DNA of 35,583 nt, taken from Larix sibirica (lineage: Eukaryota > Streptophyta > Pinopsida > Pinales > Pinaceae). The stretch lies in the NCBI GenBank assembly GCA_004151065.3, contig NWUY0304086237.1, forward strand, positions 1,948 to 37,530, written 5' to 3'. The notes beneath the pieces are model-generated. The model was not told the origin of the DNA and did no database searches. It was given only the letters and a program-made list of their open reading frames with translations. Numbering within the stretch: the first letter of the stretch is position 1; every line of letters starts with the position of its first letter. Below are positions 10,610 to 20,887 of this stretch, one piece after another. Made by a program: the position numbers and the translations under genes.

Positions 10610-10750
10610 AAGTGAATAACAACCTGTCATCGAGTGGCTCGAGGCCTGGATTTTAGTGGGATCATCTACTACCAGCATAAAGTGAATCAAAAGCTGTCAT
10701 CGCATCAACAACTGGATTAATTCTTGGCTCTACTATTGGCATCCTGTCAA
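10610..10750. repeat. Two-copy tandem repeat, period 70
   Basis: AAGTGAATAACAACCTGTCATCG at 10610 is followed exactly 70 bases later by AAGTGAATC AAAAGCTGTCATCG at 10680. Both copies continue with a CTGGATT word and a TGGNAT...CAT ending, and a third partial start (CATCCTGTCAAT) follows at 10740. Confidence 0.65.
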
Positions 10751-11340
10751 TTTCCCTCCCCTACCTGTGGAGACCTCCTGGAAAAGCCAAACTGGGAATG
10801 AGGGCATCCCGTCAATTATATATAAACCTTTATACAAAGGTGTATATTTTAGTAAGAAAGAAACTTCCCTTTACTGTTCCGATGATATATTACGGACCAT
10901 ATATAAAATATATTTTATTAGACAAGAATGGCGAATGATAAGATTTTCAAAGAACTTAACCAAGCAAACTTATTGCCTGGTCCGACCGAGTAAATACCCG
11001 ATCCAGGTAAGCAACAATAAGTTGAATAAAAAGAAATCTAGCGGCATACCGCCCGCCTGCAATAAATCAATCCAGCCAATCTTATATAAAGTTGGTTAAA
11101 AGGCAATATTTATATAAGATTGCTAAAAGTGCTCAAAGTGCCCAACCAACAAGGATAAGGAAGGCCCCATATCCATATTATGCGTGCCAGTTGTATGCGC
11201 CCCACCATTGTACATGCCGGGCAGTGCCACCCATAGCCGCTAGTCATTTCCAGGGGGAATATACAGGAAGAGCCATGACCCAGTTCAATCCATATGGTCC
11301 CTACGTTTTAACAGATTATACTCAAATTTCTACATGATAC
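10751..11340. other. Unassigned sequence with two plus-strand open frames
   Basis: Frames of 110 codons (10767-11099) and 81 codons (11092-11337) overlap by a few bases. The first is rich in Tyr, Lys and Ser (for example PLYKGVYFSKKETSLYCSDD), the second in Ala, Tyr and Pro. I recognise neither, and their abutting layout could be chance. A perfect 14-base stem lies across their overlap. Confidence 0.25.
11077..11122. other. Perfect 14-bp inverted repeat with 18-base loop
   Basis: CAATCTTATATAAA (11077-11090) is matched by its exact complement TTTATATAAGATTG (11109-11122). The loop is 18 bases. In plant mitochondria such stem-loops can mark transcript 3' ends, but no gene adjoins this one, so its role is unknown. 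Confidence 0.7.
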
Positions 11341-12019
11341 CCGCATCGCTACGTTTCACTTTGCCATAATGAGAGTAGTTCAATCTTTGTTCTAATTAGC
11401 AAGAGTGAAATAAAAGCTCTTCTCTTGTTGGTGCATTATGAAAACTGTAGTTCTGACACTGTAGTTAATAACATTAGTGCACTAGTTTTTCTTCTAATTA
11501 GTGCAACAACTTGTAGTTCAACCTGTATAAGCTCCGTTAGTAATATAGTGGAAATAAAAAGAAATTAGCTTTATTTCAACCTTTCTCTAACCTTATTACT
11601 TAGTTCAACTCTAGTCCCGATAGTTAACTCAATGCTTTAGTTCATAAGCCTATACTCTCTGTGCTTAGCCTATCTGTAGTGCCGGGACTTTTATATGTAG
11701 TAGTGCAAGTAGTGCGATTTTGAAAAAGTCTCCATTATTGAAAAGAAAAAGAAAAAAGAGAGAGTGACCAACTAGGGTGACGTACGTACTTTCCTTTCGA
11801 AGTTAGGGGAAGGGTCGGTAAGGGTCGGTCACTATATTGCTAGTGAGAATACCCCATACCCCTATAGTAATCATAGAGTTAGAATAGGATCTCAGGGGTA
11901 GGTAGCCCACCAAAGCTTGAATGACCCTCCGGTTGTAGGTCAATTGATGCAAGGAATTCACTATTTCCACTATACATAAAGGGAAAAAAAATAGCAACTC
12001 ATTACATAACATATTATGT
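11341..12019. other. AT-rich sequence with degenerate TAGTTC/CTAATTAG words
   Basis: TAGTTCAA, GTAGTTC and CTAATTAG recur through 11370-11640 (for example CTAATTAGCAAGAG and CTAATTAGTGCAACA), suggesting an eroded tandem repeat. From 11700 to 12019 there is a purine-rich stretch (GAAAAAGAAAAAAGAGAGAG near 11745) and a 69-codon minus frame without recognisable product. Confidence 0.35.
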
Positions 12020-13460
12020 ATGCCCTAGGAAGAATGACGCCGGTTCAATTAATGTTGATGGGGCGTAGCTGGAAATATTGAAATAATAATGTCGGTTAAA
12101 CTGGTGATGCTAGGCTGGGAATTATGATGATGCTGGGGATGATAATGAAACTGCTGTTGCTCGGACGGCTCCTTATTCAATTAATGTTGGTTCAACTGGT
12201 GCTTATGGTGGTACTTCTCTTGGGAATTAAGCTGGTTCAACTGGGAATCCTTGTGCTGCTTCTGCTGGAAATACTGCTACTTCAACTTATTGAAAGAATT
12301 CTATTTCCCCAAATAGGGGGGGCTGTTGGTTCAAATAATGCTTATGATAATCCCGTTTTCACTGATACTGAGAATTATGCCCCTGGGAATGATGCTTCTT
12401 CAACTGGTCATAGTGCTGTCGGGAATGATGAAGGTCCTCCTTGTGCTGTTAGGAATAATGATGCACAGCCCCAATAGCGGTTCCATCAGCATTTGAAGGA
12501 GCAAAATCCCATCCAGCACCAGTCCCAGCATCATCATAATTATTCCCAGCAGAAGCATTCGAACACAGTTAATGGAAAGAGTAGGGATCGTGAGTCAAGT
12601 CCCTCTAGTGAAGGGACTCGGCTTGTTGGGAGTTTTAATGGTGATAATTGCCATGAATGTAATTGAATTGTTTGATGAATCAATCAATGTTGGTGCTAGT
12701 TCAATGGGAGGGTAGTATATAGAATGGGAATATAGATCAAAATCACAGCAGGTAGGTTGGAACTGAGGGTAGTAGGGACTGGGCGTGTTTAGTTAGAACT
12801 GGATGTGTATGGCGAAGCAAGTATCAACTGGACTGGGTGTGAATAGAGAACAAGTGATATCCCACCAGTCTAAATGGATCATAAGGGTATTGGCTCATTC
12901 GGATCAAGGGGGGCGTAAGGATATTTTCCCTCTATCCCTGTTCATAGCACTGCCTGCTACGCTCTTATATCATCCACTATCGCTTTCATAAGCAGTGAAA
13001 GTAGCATCATTCCTAGCATCACCAGCAGCAGCCTCATAAGCACCAGTTTCACTGGCTTTTTTCATTCCCAGTAGCATCAGTACAAAGATCATTGCCATAA
13101 GCATTATTCCCATTTCCAGGAATACCCATTGAACTGACATTATTCCCAGCCCCAGAAGCACCAGTTGAAGGAACCCAGCATAAGCTGTTGAAGGATATTT
13201 TTTTACTAACAGTCTTCCCATAAGCACCTGTTAACCAGGATTACCAGCTTCCTCATTACCAGGAGCATTTCCATCAAGAGCATAATTATTAGGGTCATTT
13301 TCATCAGCAGGTTGAAGGAGCGACATCCCCAGAATTTGAATCAGCAATTTAAGGAGCAGCATTCGAATGGTAATCCCGTGCCCAAAGAACCTGGAAATGC
13401 TCTTGGAACTGCTGCTGCTAGGAATTATGCATATTATGCTTGTTCTAATTACGCTGGGGC
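12020..13460. repeat. Mosaic of diverged Gly/Asn/Ala/Thr-coding repeats in both orientations
   Basis: The plus strand at 12020-12476 repeats GGTTCAACTGG (12189 and 12234, 45 bases apart) and GCTGGGAAT-type words, giving peptide such as STGAYGGTSLGN. At 12480-12560 the reverse complements appear (ATTCCCAGCAGAAGC). At 12600-12860 the plus-type words return (AATGTTGGTGCTAGTTCAATGGG). At 12985-13330 minus-type words dominate (ATTCCCAGCCCCAGAAGCACC), and plus-type words return to about 13460. Open frames on either strand (for example minus 13227-12970) come from the array. The mosaic suggests repeated small inversions of one ancient tandem array. Confidence 0.6.
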
Positions 13461-14640
13461 TGTTAGACTTTTTGACTATTTGGTATGGTGTAAGCACGTA
13501 TCCAAGATATGCTGGTATCTTATTTAGAAAGACCTGATAAGGCCCTGTTCGTGGGTACTACATGCATAAACTGGGTCACTCCCCTCCGGGAATATAAACT
13601 CCAACTCCCAAGAGAACTAACTCCCCTATGTGGAAGCAGGGATACCTATAGGAGGATGTTCTGGTTTCAAAGTTTCGAAGTATATATGCGAGTCAATAAG
13701 CTCATACTAACTAAGCTAACAACCATTCCCATTGAGTTCATGAAGGAGTTAGCTCTCCACATTCTGCTGATTTATAAGAAGACAACGTAACGTCTCTATG
13801 CGATGGTTGCATATCGATGTCTTTATTTGGGCTGCTGGAGCTGACCTGCGTTATGACACAACCTGACGACTCGCGCATGAATGGCTATGCTCTAGTGCGT
13901 CCTCCCTTAGGCCTTCACCGAGGGAAATGTCATCAATGGGCATGGTTCCAATATAACAAAATACAGTTGATTGACCCCGAGATGACCTATCCAAAGGATC
14001 AAACTCGTTTTTTTATACCAAAAACATATAAAATAATACGAAGTGAAATAATTCGTTATATTGTTGGTTGATCTGGAATTGTTCAACTTATATATGCGTG
14101 CATAATATATATATATGTCCTATTTGTCGTTTATTAGGGTGGAAACTGCTCTATGCTTTGCTCGTCTATAACTACTAGATTCTACTGGTAGTAGCTTAGT
14201 CCATGCATTGTTCCATGGAAAGCCGGACACTACAGAGAATTGAGAGTCTGTTCGCTCACAACTCCTATGTATGGAACGGGTTCTGGGGTTCACTTTTTCA
14301 CCACGCCTATATGAGTTGAGTTAGTTCCAAGTACGGTTACATGAATGAGCAAGTAAAATTTCTCTATGCCAGTGCAAGCGTATGTATATATTTTTTATGT
14401 TGTAAAGATTGGATTTTAGCCAATGCCTTAAGCCTTTTCTTCAGATAGTAAGATCTCATTGGAGTTATAATAAATATAGAAATCATTTCTCATTGGAGTT
14501 AAAGTAAATCTTAAAGTCAGATATCATCAAATTTTTTTAAGCAGTATAGCTCCCTATGAACAACTGGACTGTATGAGGGCATACTGATATAAACGTCCTT
14601 AAATGGGATTCTTACTAATTATAAAATCCATTTTTCTTTT
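13461..14640. other. Unassigned sequence; two plus-strand open frames
   Basis: Plus-strand frames of 93 codons (13509-13790) and 84 codons (13817-14071) follow each other 26 bases apart. The second includes HQWAWFQYNKIQLIDPEMTY; neither shows a family motif. The interval 14090-14640 contains AT runs and CTCATTGGAGTTA repeated at about 14456 and 14492. I looked here for a group II intron domain V and found no convincing one. Confidence 0.3.
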
Positions 14641-15510
14641 ATAAAAGGAGGAAAAGGATTGTGAAAAAGAAAACCAGAAGGATGGATATCCAGGAGGGTA
14701 CAGAACAGAGCTCAGTGCAAGTGGTTATTGAAACACCTGTACTCACGAGAGTTAACATACACCCAACAATGGCAGCCTCAGTGAATTAGCAATTGCGTTG
14801 GCTACTCAGGAAAACAAAATGTTGGCATCTTAACTAGGTAAAAGAAGTCTTTAGAAGTTGTGTTGAGGGAAATGAAAGTGAAATATATGTCCCTCAATAA
14901 AGTAGAAGTTCTAGTGGAATAAATGCAATAAATTCGCGAGGATAAAGAAGAACTAGAGAAGGAAGCACTTCAAATCTGTGCAAGCAAATAAGTATTAGAG
15001 GAAGAGGTGCAGGAGCGAAAGCATAATATAGGAGCCCTTCATTAGTTCAAGAACTACACCAACAACCTGCTAGAATTGGTAAATACAAAAGGGAAACTCC
15101 AAGGGCAAATGGAGGAGTTTCAATATGCCATCACCTTGCTGAGAGAGATCAAGGAATCAACGAATGAGCAGGTCCTTCAGGCAGAAGCTTATAGACTCGC
15201 CCTTGGACAAGTCATTGAATGGCAGAAGCAACAATAGGAAGGAAGCAACCTTTAAGCTAAGAGGTATAATATGGCTTGTCTGCACGTTAAATAAAGGATA
15301 CAATTTTAAGAAGACATCGCCCAGAAACTGCCAAAATCATTATAAAGCAGCTAATAGTTTAGTAAAAAACTGTGATCTGCCCAACTTCGACACATTGAAA
15401 AGAAATGAAAGAGGCAAAGCATAGAACTAAAGAAGTTGAGCAGTACCAGAGGGAAAGGCAAGCACAGATCAACAACCTTCAAAAAGTTTACCAGCAGACA
15501 TCCATCGCTT
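14641..15510 (+). pseudogene. Decayed coiled-coil reading frame (pseudogene B)
   Basis: The clearest part, 14872-15234, reads in one frame as a highly charged coiled coil (for example IREDKEELEKEALQI and KGKLQGQMEEFQYAITLLRE) with four internal nonsense codons in 121 codons, then a TAG at 15235-15237. Decay is heavier after that, and a different frame resumes coiled-coil sequence at about 15399-15510 (VEQYQRERQAQINNLQKVYQ). An ATG at 14682 (MDIQEGTEQSS) precedes it in another frame. All nonsense codons in the clear part are TAA or TAG. The style matches pseudogene A, including a similar YA-TLL-IKE-type stretch in the coil, so both may come from one family of inserted transposon gag-like genes. 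It is non-functional. Confidence 0.5.
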
Positions 15511-16340
15511 ACCACTTATGCATTCTCATTAGCCGCTAGCCTCTTACTTATTGTAGTCGCTTCTTTAAACCTATCGAAAGAGAAATGCCTTATGAGTGTC
15601 CCCACCCTGCACATCCCTTTTTTGCATTCTTTTGCATAGGTATGCTCTGTGCGCTTGGAACTTAGTTGCACGCCATGTGACACTTGTCTCTTCCACTATA
15701 CTATAGTATTCTTTTATTCTTTTTCTTTTTCTTGGCTCCCTTTTGTAGCCTGACTGGAAGATCGCTGGCCTTGGCAAACCTGCGACCAGTCACTGGCATG
15801 GCCTTGCTTCCCTGCCAAAGACTTATATCTGGAAGCCCACGGGGAAGATGGCCTCAGCGAATGTTTTCAGAACACACAAAGCCTTCCAGATTTATTTCTC
15901 TTTTATTTTGAACTAGCTGGGGAAATTAATGGATTTTCAGGGAAAGGCATTGCTCTTTATGGCTCTTACTGTCTCTTGTCAGCCGGCCTCGGGGAGAATA
16001 CCCAGGAACCTCCTGGACTGAGGAGTTGCCACAACACTATCGACCCTCAGACACAAAAAACCAGTAAACAAAAGCAAGATGGCAAAGGTCTGTAAAAGAG
16101 GGAAGAGCCAGAGTAAAGTAGCCAACTTTAAGTCAACGGGATCAGAACATCAATATGGAATGCAATGAAGGGTCTCGGGCCAAATATGGAACAAAAAAAG
16201 GGGGGATAGTCCTAAAATAAATACCAGAATGATTTGCGGGCACATAAGTAAACTTTGTGGATGGCAGACTAGCAAATTGCTAACCTTTCACCCTCGGCAA
16301 AATATGCAAGGTATTGCTAGTTGTACTCATCAGGCAATCA
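15511..16340. other. No recognisable gene
   Basis: Mixed sequence. A pyrimidine-rich plus strand (TTCTTTTATTCTTTTTCTTTTTC, 15711-15733) produces hydrophobic open frames on the plus strand and Arg/Lys-rich ones on the minus strand, neither recognisable. From 15920 to 16340 nothing stands out. Confidence 0.35.
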
Positions 16341-16660
16341 AATACATATGCAACATCATATAGCAGCAGCAGTAAAGGTAGTAATGAACAACATCTAGTA
16401 GCGCCATAATCATCTCATGGCATAGAATATCATGGCATAGCAGCAGAAAAATAAGGCTCATCATATGTGACATCAGTATCACACCATCATAAGTAAAGCA
16501 GTAACCATTATGAGTAAGCCCATCGAGCAGTAGAGAATGGGCTGAGAGTGCTGGAATGTATAATATGCAAAGCAAAAAGAAGTAATAGTTATGCCTAGGC
16601 AGAAAATTGCATAACAGGTCCAAAACACTAAATTTAGCTAAAGTCTGGCATATACGGTAG
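16341..16660. repeat. Low-complexity stretch of CAT/AGCAG words
   Basis: CATCAT, CATGGCATAG (16418 and 16432), AGCAGCAG and TCATCATATG recur at short intervals. On the minus strand this yields an open 115-codon frame (16677-16330) rich in Leu, Tyr, His and Met. I attribute the frame to biased composition rather than to a gene. Confidence 0.4.
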
Positions 16661-17050
16661 TTAAAAAGGATAAACAATTATTCTAATTTATATATAATTT
16701 TTATTCCTCTTTGCACCACCACAATTTCCCTGTGAGCCTCCATGTGGTAGTGGGGTCGGAGCCGAAGTAAAACGTAACTATGTAGACGGAAGTGGAATTG
16801 AACATGAAGCCACTGTTGTTGGAGTCTTGGTTAGGAACTTAGGACGACCATAGCAGTAGATGGGGGTGGCATCTCACGACAATCATCATCATCAAAAGAG
16901 CATTCTACAATTGCTCCAAAATAAATGCTCCATCCTCCAAATTATCCTCCTCTGAATTGTTGTCCCAAATATTATATGATTTCTCCATCTTTTACTCCTC
17001 ACAATAATGGGATAACAATCGCAAGTTGTAATATAAACAAACCAAGTTTT
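16661..17050. other. Unassigned interval
   Basis: No gene or clear repeat. A 60-codon plus frame starts at 16925 (MLHPPNYPPLNCCPKYYM) without a recognisable product; CATCATCATC occurs at 16885. Confidence 0.3.
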
Positions 17051-18490
17051 CTAATAGGTAAGGGTAAGAAGGTTGTTTCGTGCCATCTGCCATTCAATCC
17101 CGTATAAGTTAATAGCTGTCTGTACTGTACCTCTTAAGCATTCATGAAGTTCGTGGTCTAAAGCTAATAGCAGGTCTAATTCTTGCAGGTGGGTGAGTTG
17201 GTAAAGCAAGGGAAAGGGCCCTTAAAATCCTTTCCGGCTTTAGCAATGAGTTGTTGGGCAGAACTCCCTCGACTAGGATGAAGATATAAAGTAAAGGTAA
17301 TATTCAGGTTGTTGTTTCATGCCATCCATACTGTACTGCTGATCTTCTTGGTGGAATGAATGGGTACCCGGGGCAGCCCTCCATAGACTAGGGTGAAGGC
17401 AATAATAGAGGAAGGTTAGCCGGTCTAATCCCGACCCGATCATCGAAGGTCTAGTGCAGTAGCTATGAAGCAATTCCATAAAGATAGAGTGAAGGCAGTA
17501 GCAAGTAAGGATGAGGTTGTTGATCCCGTCCTGATACCAGCTTCTAATCGAAGGGATAATAGATCGTACCTCCCTCCTACGATTCCTAAAGGCAAGTGTT
17601 ATAAACAAAGCATATCCTGGCTGGCTGGACATCATATCCTATCATCTGAAGCTCGTCCCCATCATCTAAGAGGTTGCTCTGATGGACCATAATTTAAGTC
17701 ATACGGCAAGTTCAACAATATAAGATAAAAGGAAACTCTCTCTCTCGGCTAATTGACCCATCTATCTATCCGGTGGCTTCTAATAATCGAAGGTCATGCA
17801 TGGGTTGAGCAGCACTCCCTCCCTCGTCCTAGGGTAGCAGTAGCAAGTGAAAGGTATGGTAGAACTGGTGGATAACTATGAGGTTCCAGGCATTAAAAGA
17901 AAGGGGTAGGTCTCCTAAATTATATAATCCAAGGCTCGGCCGAACCAGAATAGAATAGGTGGTACCTGGAATCCTAATGTCTAGGGTAAATAGGTTGTAT
18001 GGAAAAGAAAAGTATAAATAGAAGACGGGTAAGAGATTGATCCACTCATTCCTGAGAAGATATAAGGGGTTGTTCATAGCATTCCCTCCTAACTAAGGGC
18101 TTCATTCATCCAAGTGGTCTAAGGCTTACATGTTTAGCTCTGAAGTCTGAAGGTAGATAGGGTGTATGCACTTTAAAGGTAAGGCAGGGGTGAAAGGTTT
18201 AATAGTCAGAGTGCCCCGTACCAACAAAGCATTCCTAAAGCAAGTGTGATAAAAGGCGGCATATCCTAGGTCTGAAGCCTGTCCGTCCATCCAAGGAGGT
18301 TGCTCTATTCTGATGGACTATAATCCCATCCCATCCGGCAGTGAAACGATCAAAGCTAAAGGGCCTCTCTCTTATCGGCTAATTGACCATCCCGCAATCA
18401 GGGGAGCATGGGAAGCTACGAAAAGTCCTCGGCTACTCGACCATCCATCCATCCAGCCTAAAATACAATGTAACTATACAAGCATAGTCC
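17051..18490. repeat. Dispersed repeat family with a long direct duplication
   Basis: Related phrases recur throughout: GGTTGTT...GTGCCATC or CATGCCATC (17071, 17307), GGGCAGAACTCCCTC then CTAGGATGAAG (17255), GGGCAGCCCTCC then CTAGGGTGAAGG (17372), GAGCAGCACTCCC then CTAGGGTAGCAG (17807), and CATTCCCTCCTAACTAAG (18080). Two longer copies align over about 160-180 bases: 17582-17760 and 18231-18390, sharing ATTCCTAAAG-CAAGTGT, CATATCCT-GG, GAGGTTGCTCT, TGATGGAC-ATAAT and TCGGCTAATTGACC. Copies differ by many small gaps. The same family appears at 168-235 and at 22030-22560. Confidence 0.65.
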
Positions 18491-20850
18491 ATAGTTTAGC
18501 TAAGCTCGTGTAAGCAGAGATCAGTATCAATACAAGATGATACACTACCTTATTTCCATAACATATTACATACGGTTAAGTTATGAGTACACGTAAACAA
18601 ATTGAATCTAATCTGTACCACATAGGCAGCTTATTGTGCTTAAGCTCTTGTATTCCATTTCCCTTGTATGATGGTCTTAGTTCACTCTTTATTCATATTC
18701 CATATTCATCAGGTTTATACTATCCCATGCATAGAGGAAATGTGTATATAATGGTAGTGATAGTACTAATACAATGGGTAAGCTTACTATTATTGATTAG
18801 CCTTGTTCTAGTACCAGACTGAGATTCACTGATGAACCAATGGTGATAGAAGGGAATAGATAGTATGGATACTACACAAGGAGTATAGGTATGGATATTC
18901 AGATAGATACAACACACTTAGTATCAGTAATCAACCTATCATAGTAATTACTTAGTACTCTGCTTAGTATGGTGCTAATCCCATTGTTACATAGGATTAA
19001 ATCACCCTTATTTCCCTAATATAAGTAAAGCTTCGGCATGCTTATCAACCAAGCTCATCTTAAGACCAATAAATATTGTTTCCATAATGAGTGGTAACTA
19101 GTAAGACCCTATGAAATATAAGAGATATCATATGCTTGAGATCGACCAGTTCCATAATGAAGCTTAGTTAATTAGCTTACCTTATCAGATTTAATATGCT
19201 TAATAGGCTAATTTAACATATCCTTGTACTAACATAATGTGTGGAAACCATTGTTTTTACCTAACTGCTTAGTGTAAGTTAAACACATAGCCTTGAACTC
19301 ACTGCTTATGGTGGTACGTTACTCATATCGGTGCAATAGCTTGATTACGGATAAGGTTGAGCTATGAGCTTGCAAGAACTAGTAGCTTTAAGTATTCCAT
19401 GACCAATCGTATTGAAAGAGGCATATACCATTATATTATAGTAAGGGCAATCAGAGCTATATACTAGTAATCAATATGGGGAAACATAATGAGCTTTGTG
19501 GAATAGAACTACTATGATTTCACTATGATAGCAGTGATATAACGTTACTAGTGTTGTAACTATTACAAATTAGTACTAATTCCATAGTATCACCTACCAG
19601 CTTAATGTTAATACGAACAATGACTCATAGTTACTGTACCCTTTCACCATGGTTAAACAAGCTCATAAAAGGAATCACCTAATATGTGAGATTACAATGG
19701 TGTTCACTCATTACACTATACTTAAACTAGTTACAGCTTACAAGATAGATGATCATACATTATGGATATTATTACAGCTTACAAGAAAGGATTGCATTGT
19801 GTACAAGCTTGTACTAATGGTGATCTTTAACCTTATGGTACTCGTATTAAATACTAGCTTATAAGGGTCACTTACTTGTTACATAGTTTACATATATAAA
19901 CAAACACAGATACAACAGCTCTAAGCTTATTACGGATTAGTGATACAAGGGTACTAGAACTCTTCTATTACGAGATCATGTGTTGCCTTTATTCCATAAT
20001 ATGAACACAGGTAATCAGTGCTTAAGGATTCAACAGGTATGAGTAAGTGTTACTTTACCATTACTATTATTACTATAACTAAGCTTTAACTCCACCTTAT
20101 ATAAGCTCTATAAGTATTACTAAGATAAAGGAGATCAGGCTTGGATACCATCATTTTGACTAATAGTGTTTATAGGACATGGTACTTAAGCTCTCTACAG
20201 GTGATTGATCATCATAACTCTATGTTCCTTATTCCTGTAACGTGTGATTCTGAATATGTTACCTCTTTATTATCTATGGTATTAGCTTACTTGTTATATT
20301 GGGTTTGAACATACGTAATATATCTAAGCTGTTATGCTTATAAAGTACGATACTAAGCTTCCTACTGCATGCTTAGTCATTCACTAAACAAAGCCCATAT
20401 GAGTGTAACTTATGGATATAGCTCATCCCATCTTATGAATCCTAACTTTTAAGCAGGTACCTATTCTTTCTATGTAATTAGTAACCATATCGAATAGAGA
20501 CCAATGGTATTCATAGTATAAGGTAAGTAAGTAGGAACCAATGTGAATGAAAGCTTGAGCTTAGGCATATTCAAGTTGAACAAGAGCTGAATGGGCTTGA
20601 TAAGATGTTGTACTCATATCCACCTAGTGAAATAGGGAGATACAGATAATAGTTAACCCCTATGAGATTAGTGTTAGCATGATAGAGCCCACTATTGTTC
20701 TATATAAAATAAGGTGTATATAATCAATACTAGTCTAGTGTTCTTGCTCTGATCACTGTACTTTATTTTACCATATACTCTTAACAAAGCTGGTCTCTAA
20801 GCTGAGCTTACTCTATAATACTAGATTACCCTCTTCCTCTATATAAGATA
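18491..20850. repeat. AT-rich block with its own short-word vocabulary
   Basis: About 2.36 kb in which AGCTTA, TAGTAC/GTACTA, CCATAATG and TTACC words recur on both strands without a fixed period. By eye I count eight AAGCTT sites here (18780, 19028, 19160, 19805, 19923, 20081, 20355, 20551), well above the one or so expected by chance. No coding frame of interest occurs. The left edge abuts the 17-18 kb repeat family and the right edge lies just before pseudogene C, so the block looks like one unit of common origin, perhaps a collapsed ancient tandem array. Confidence 0.5.
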
Positions 20851-20887
20851 GGTCGAGCGACTTCGTTGATGGCGGTCCTGGGGCACA

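Noticed and set aside
11045-11062. ATACCGCCCGCC recalling the 3' end of small-subunit rRNA
   Set aside because: The surrounding conserved sequence is absent.
14150-14360. Possible group II intron end (AAGTACGGTTAC near 14329)
   Set aside because: The paired domain V strand and an adjoining exon are missing.
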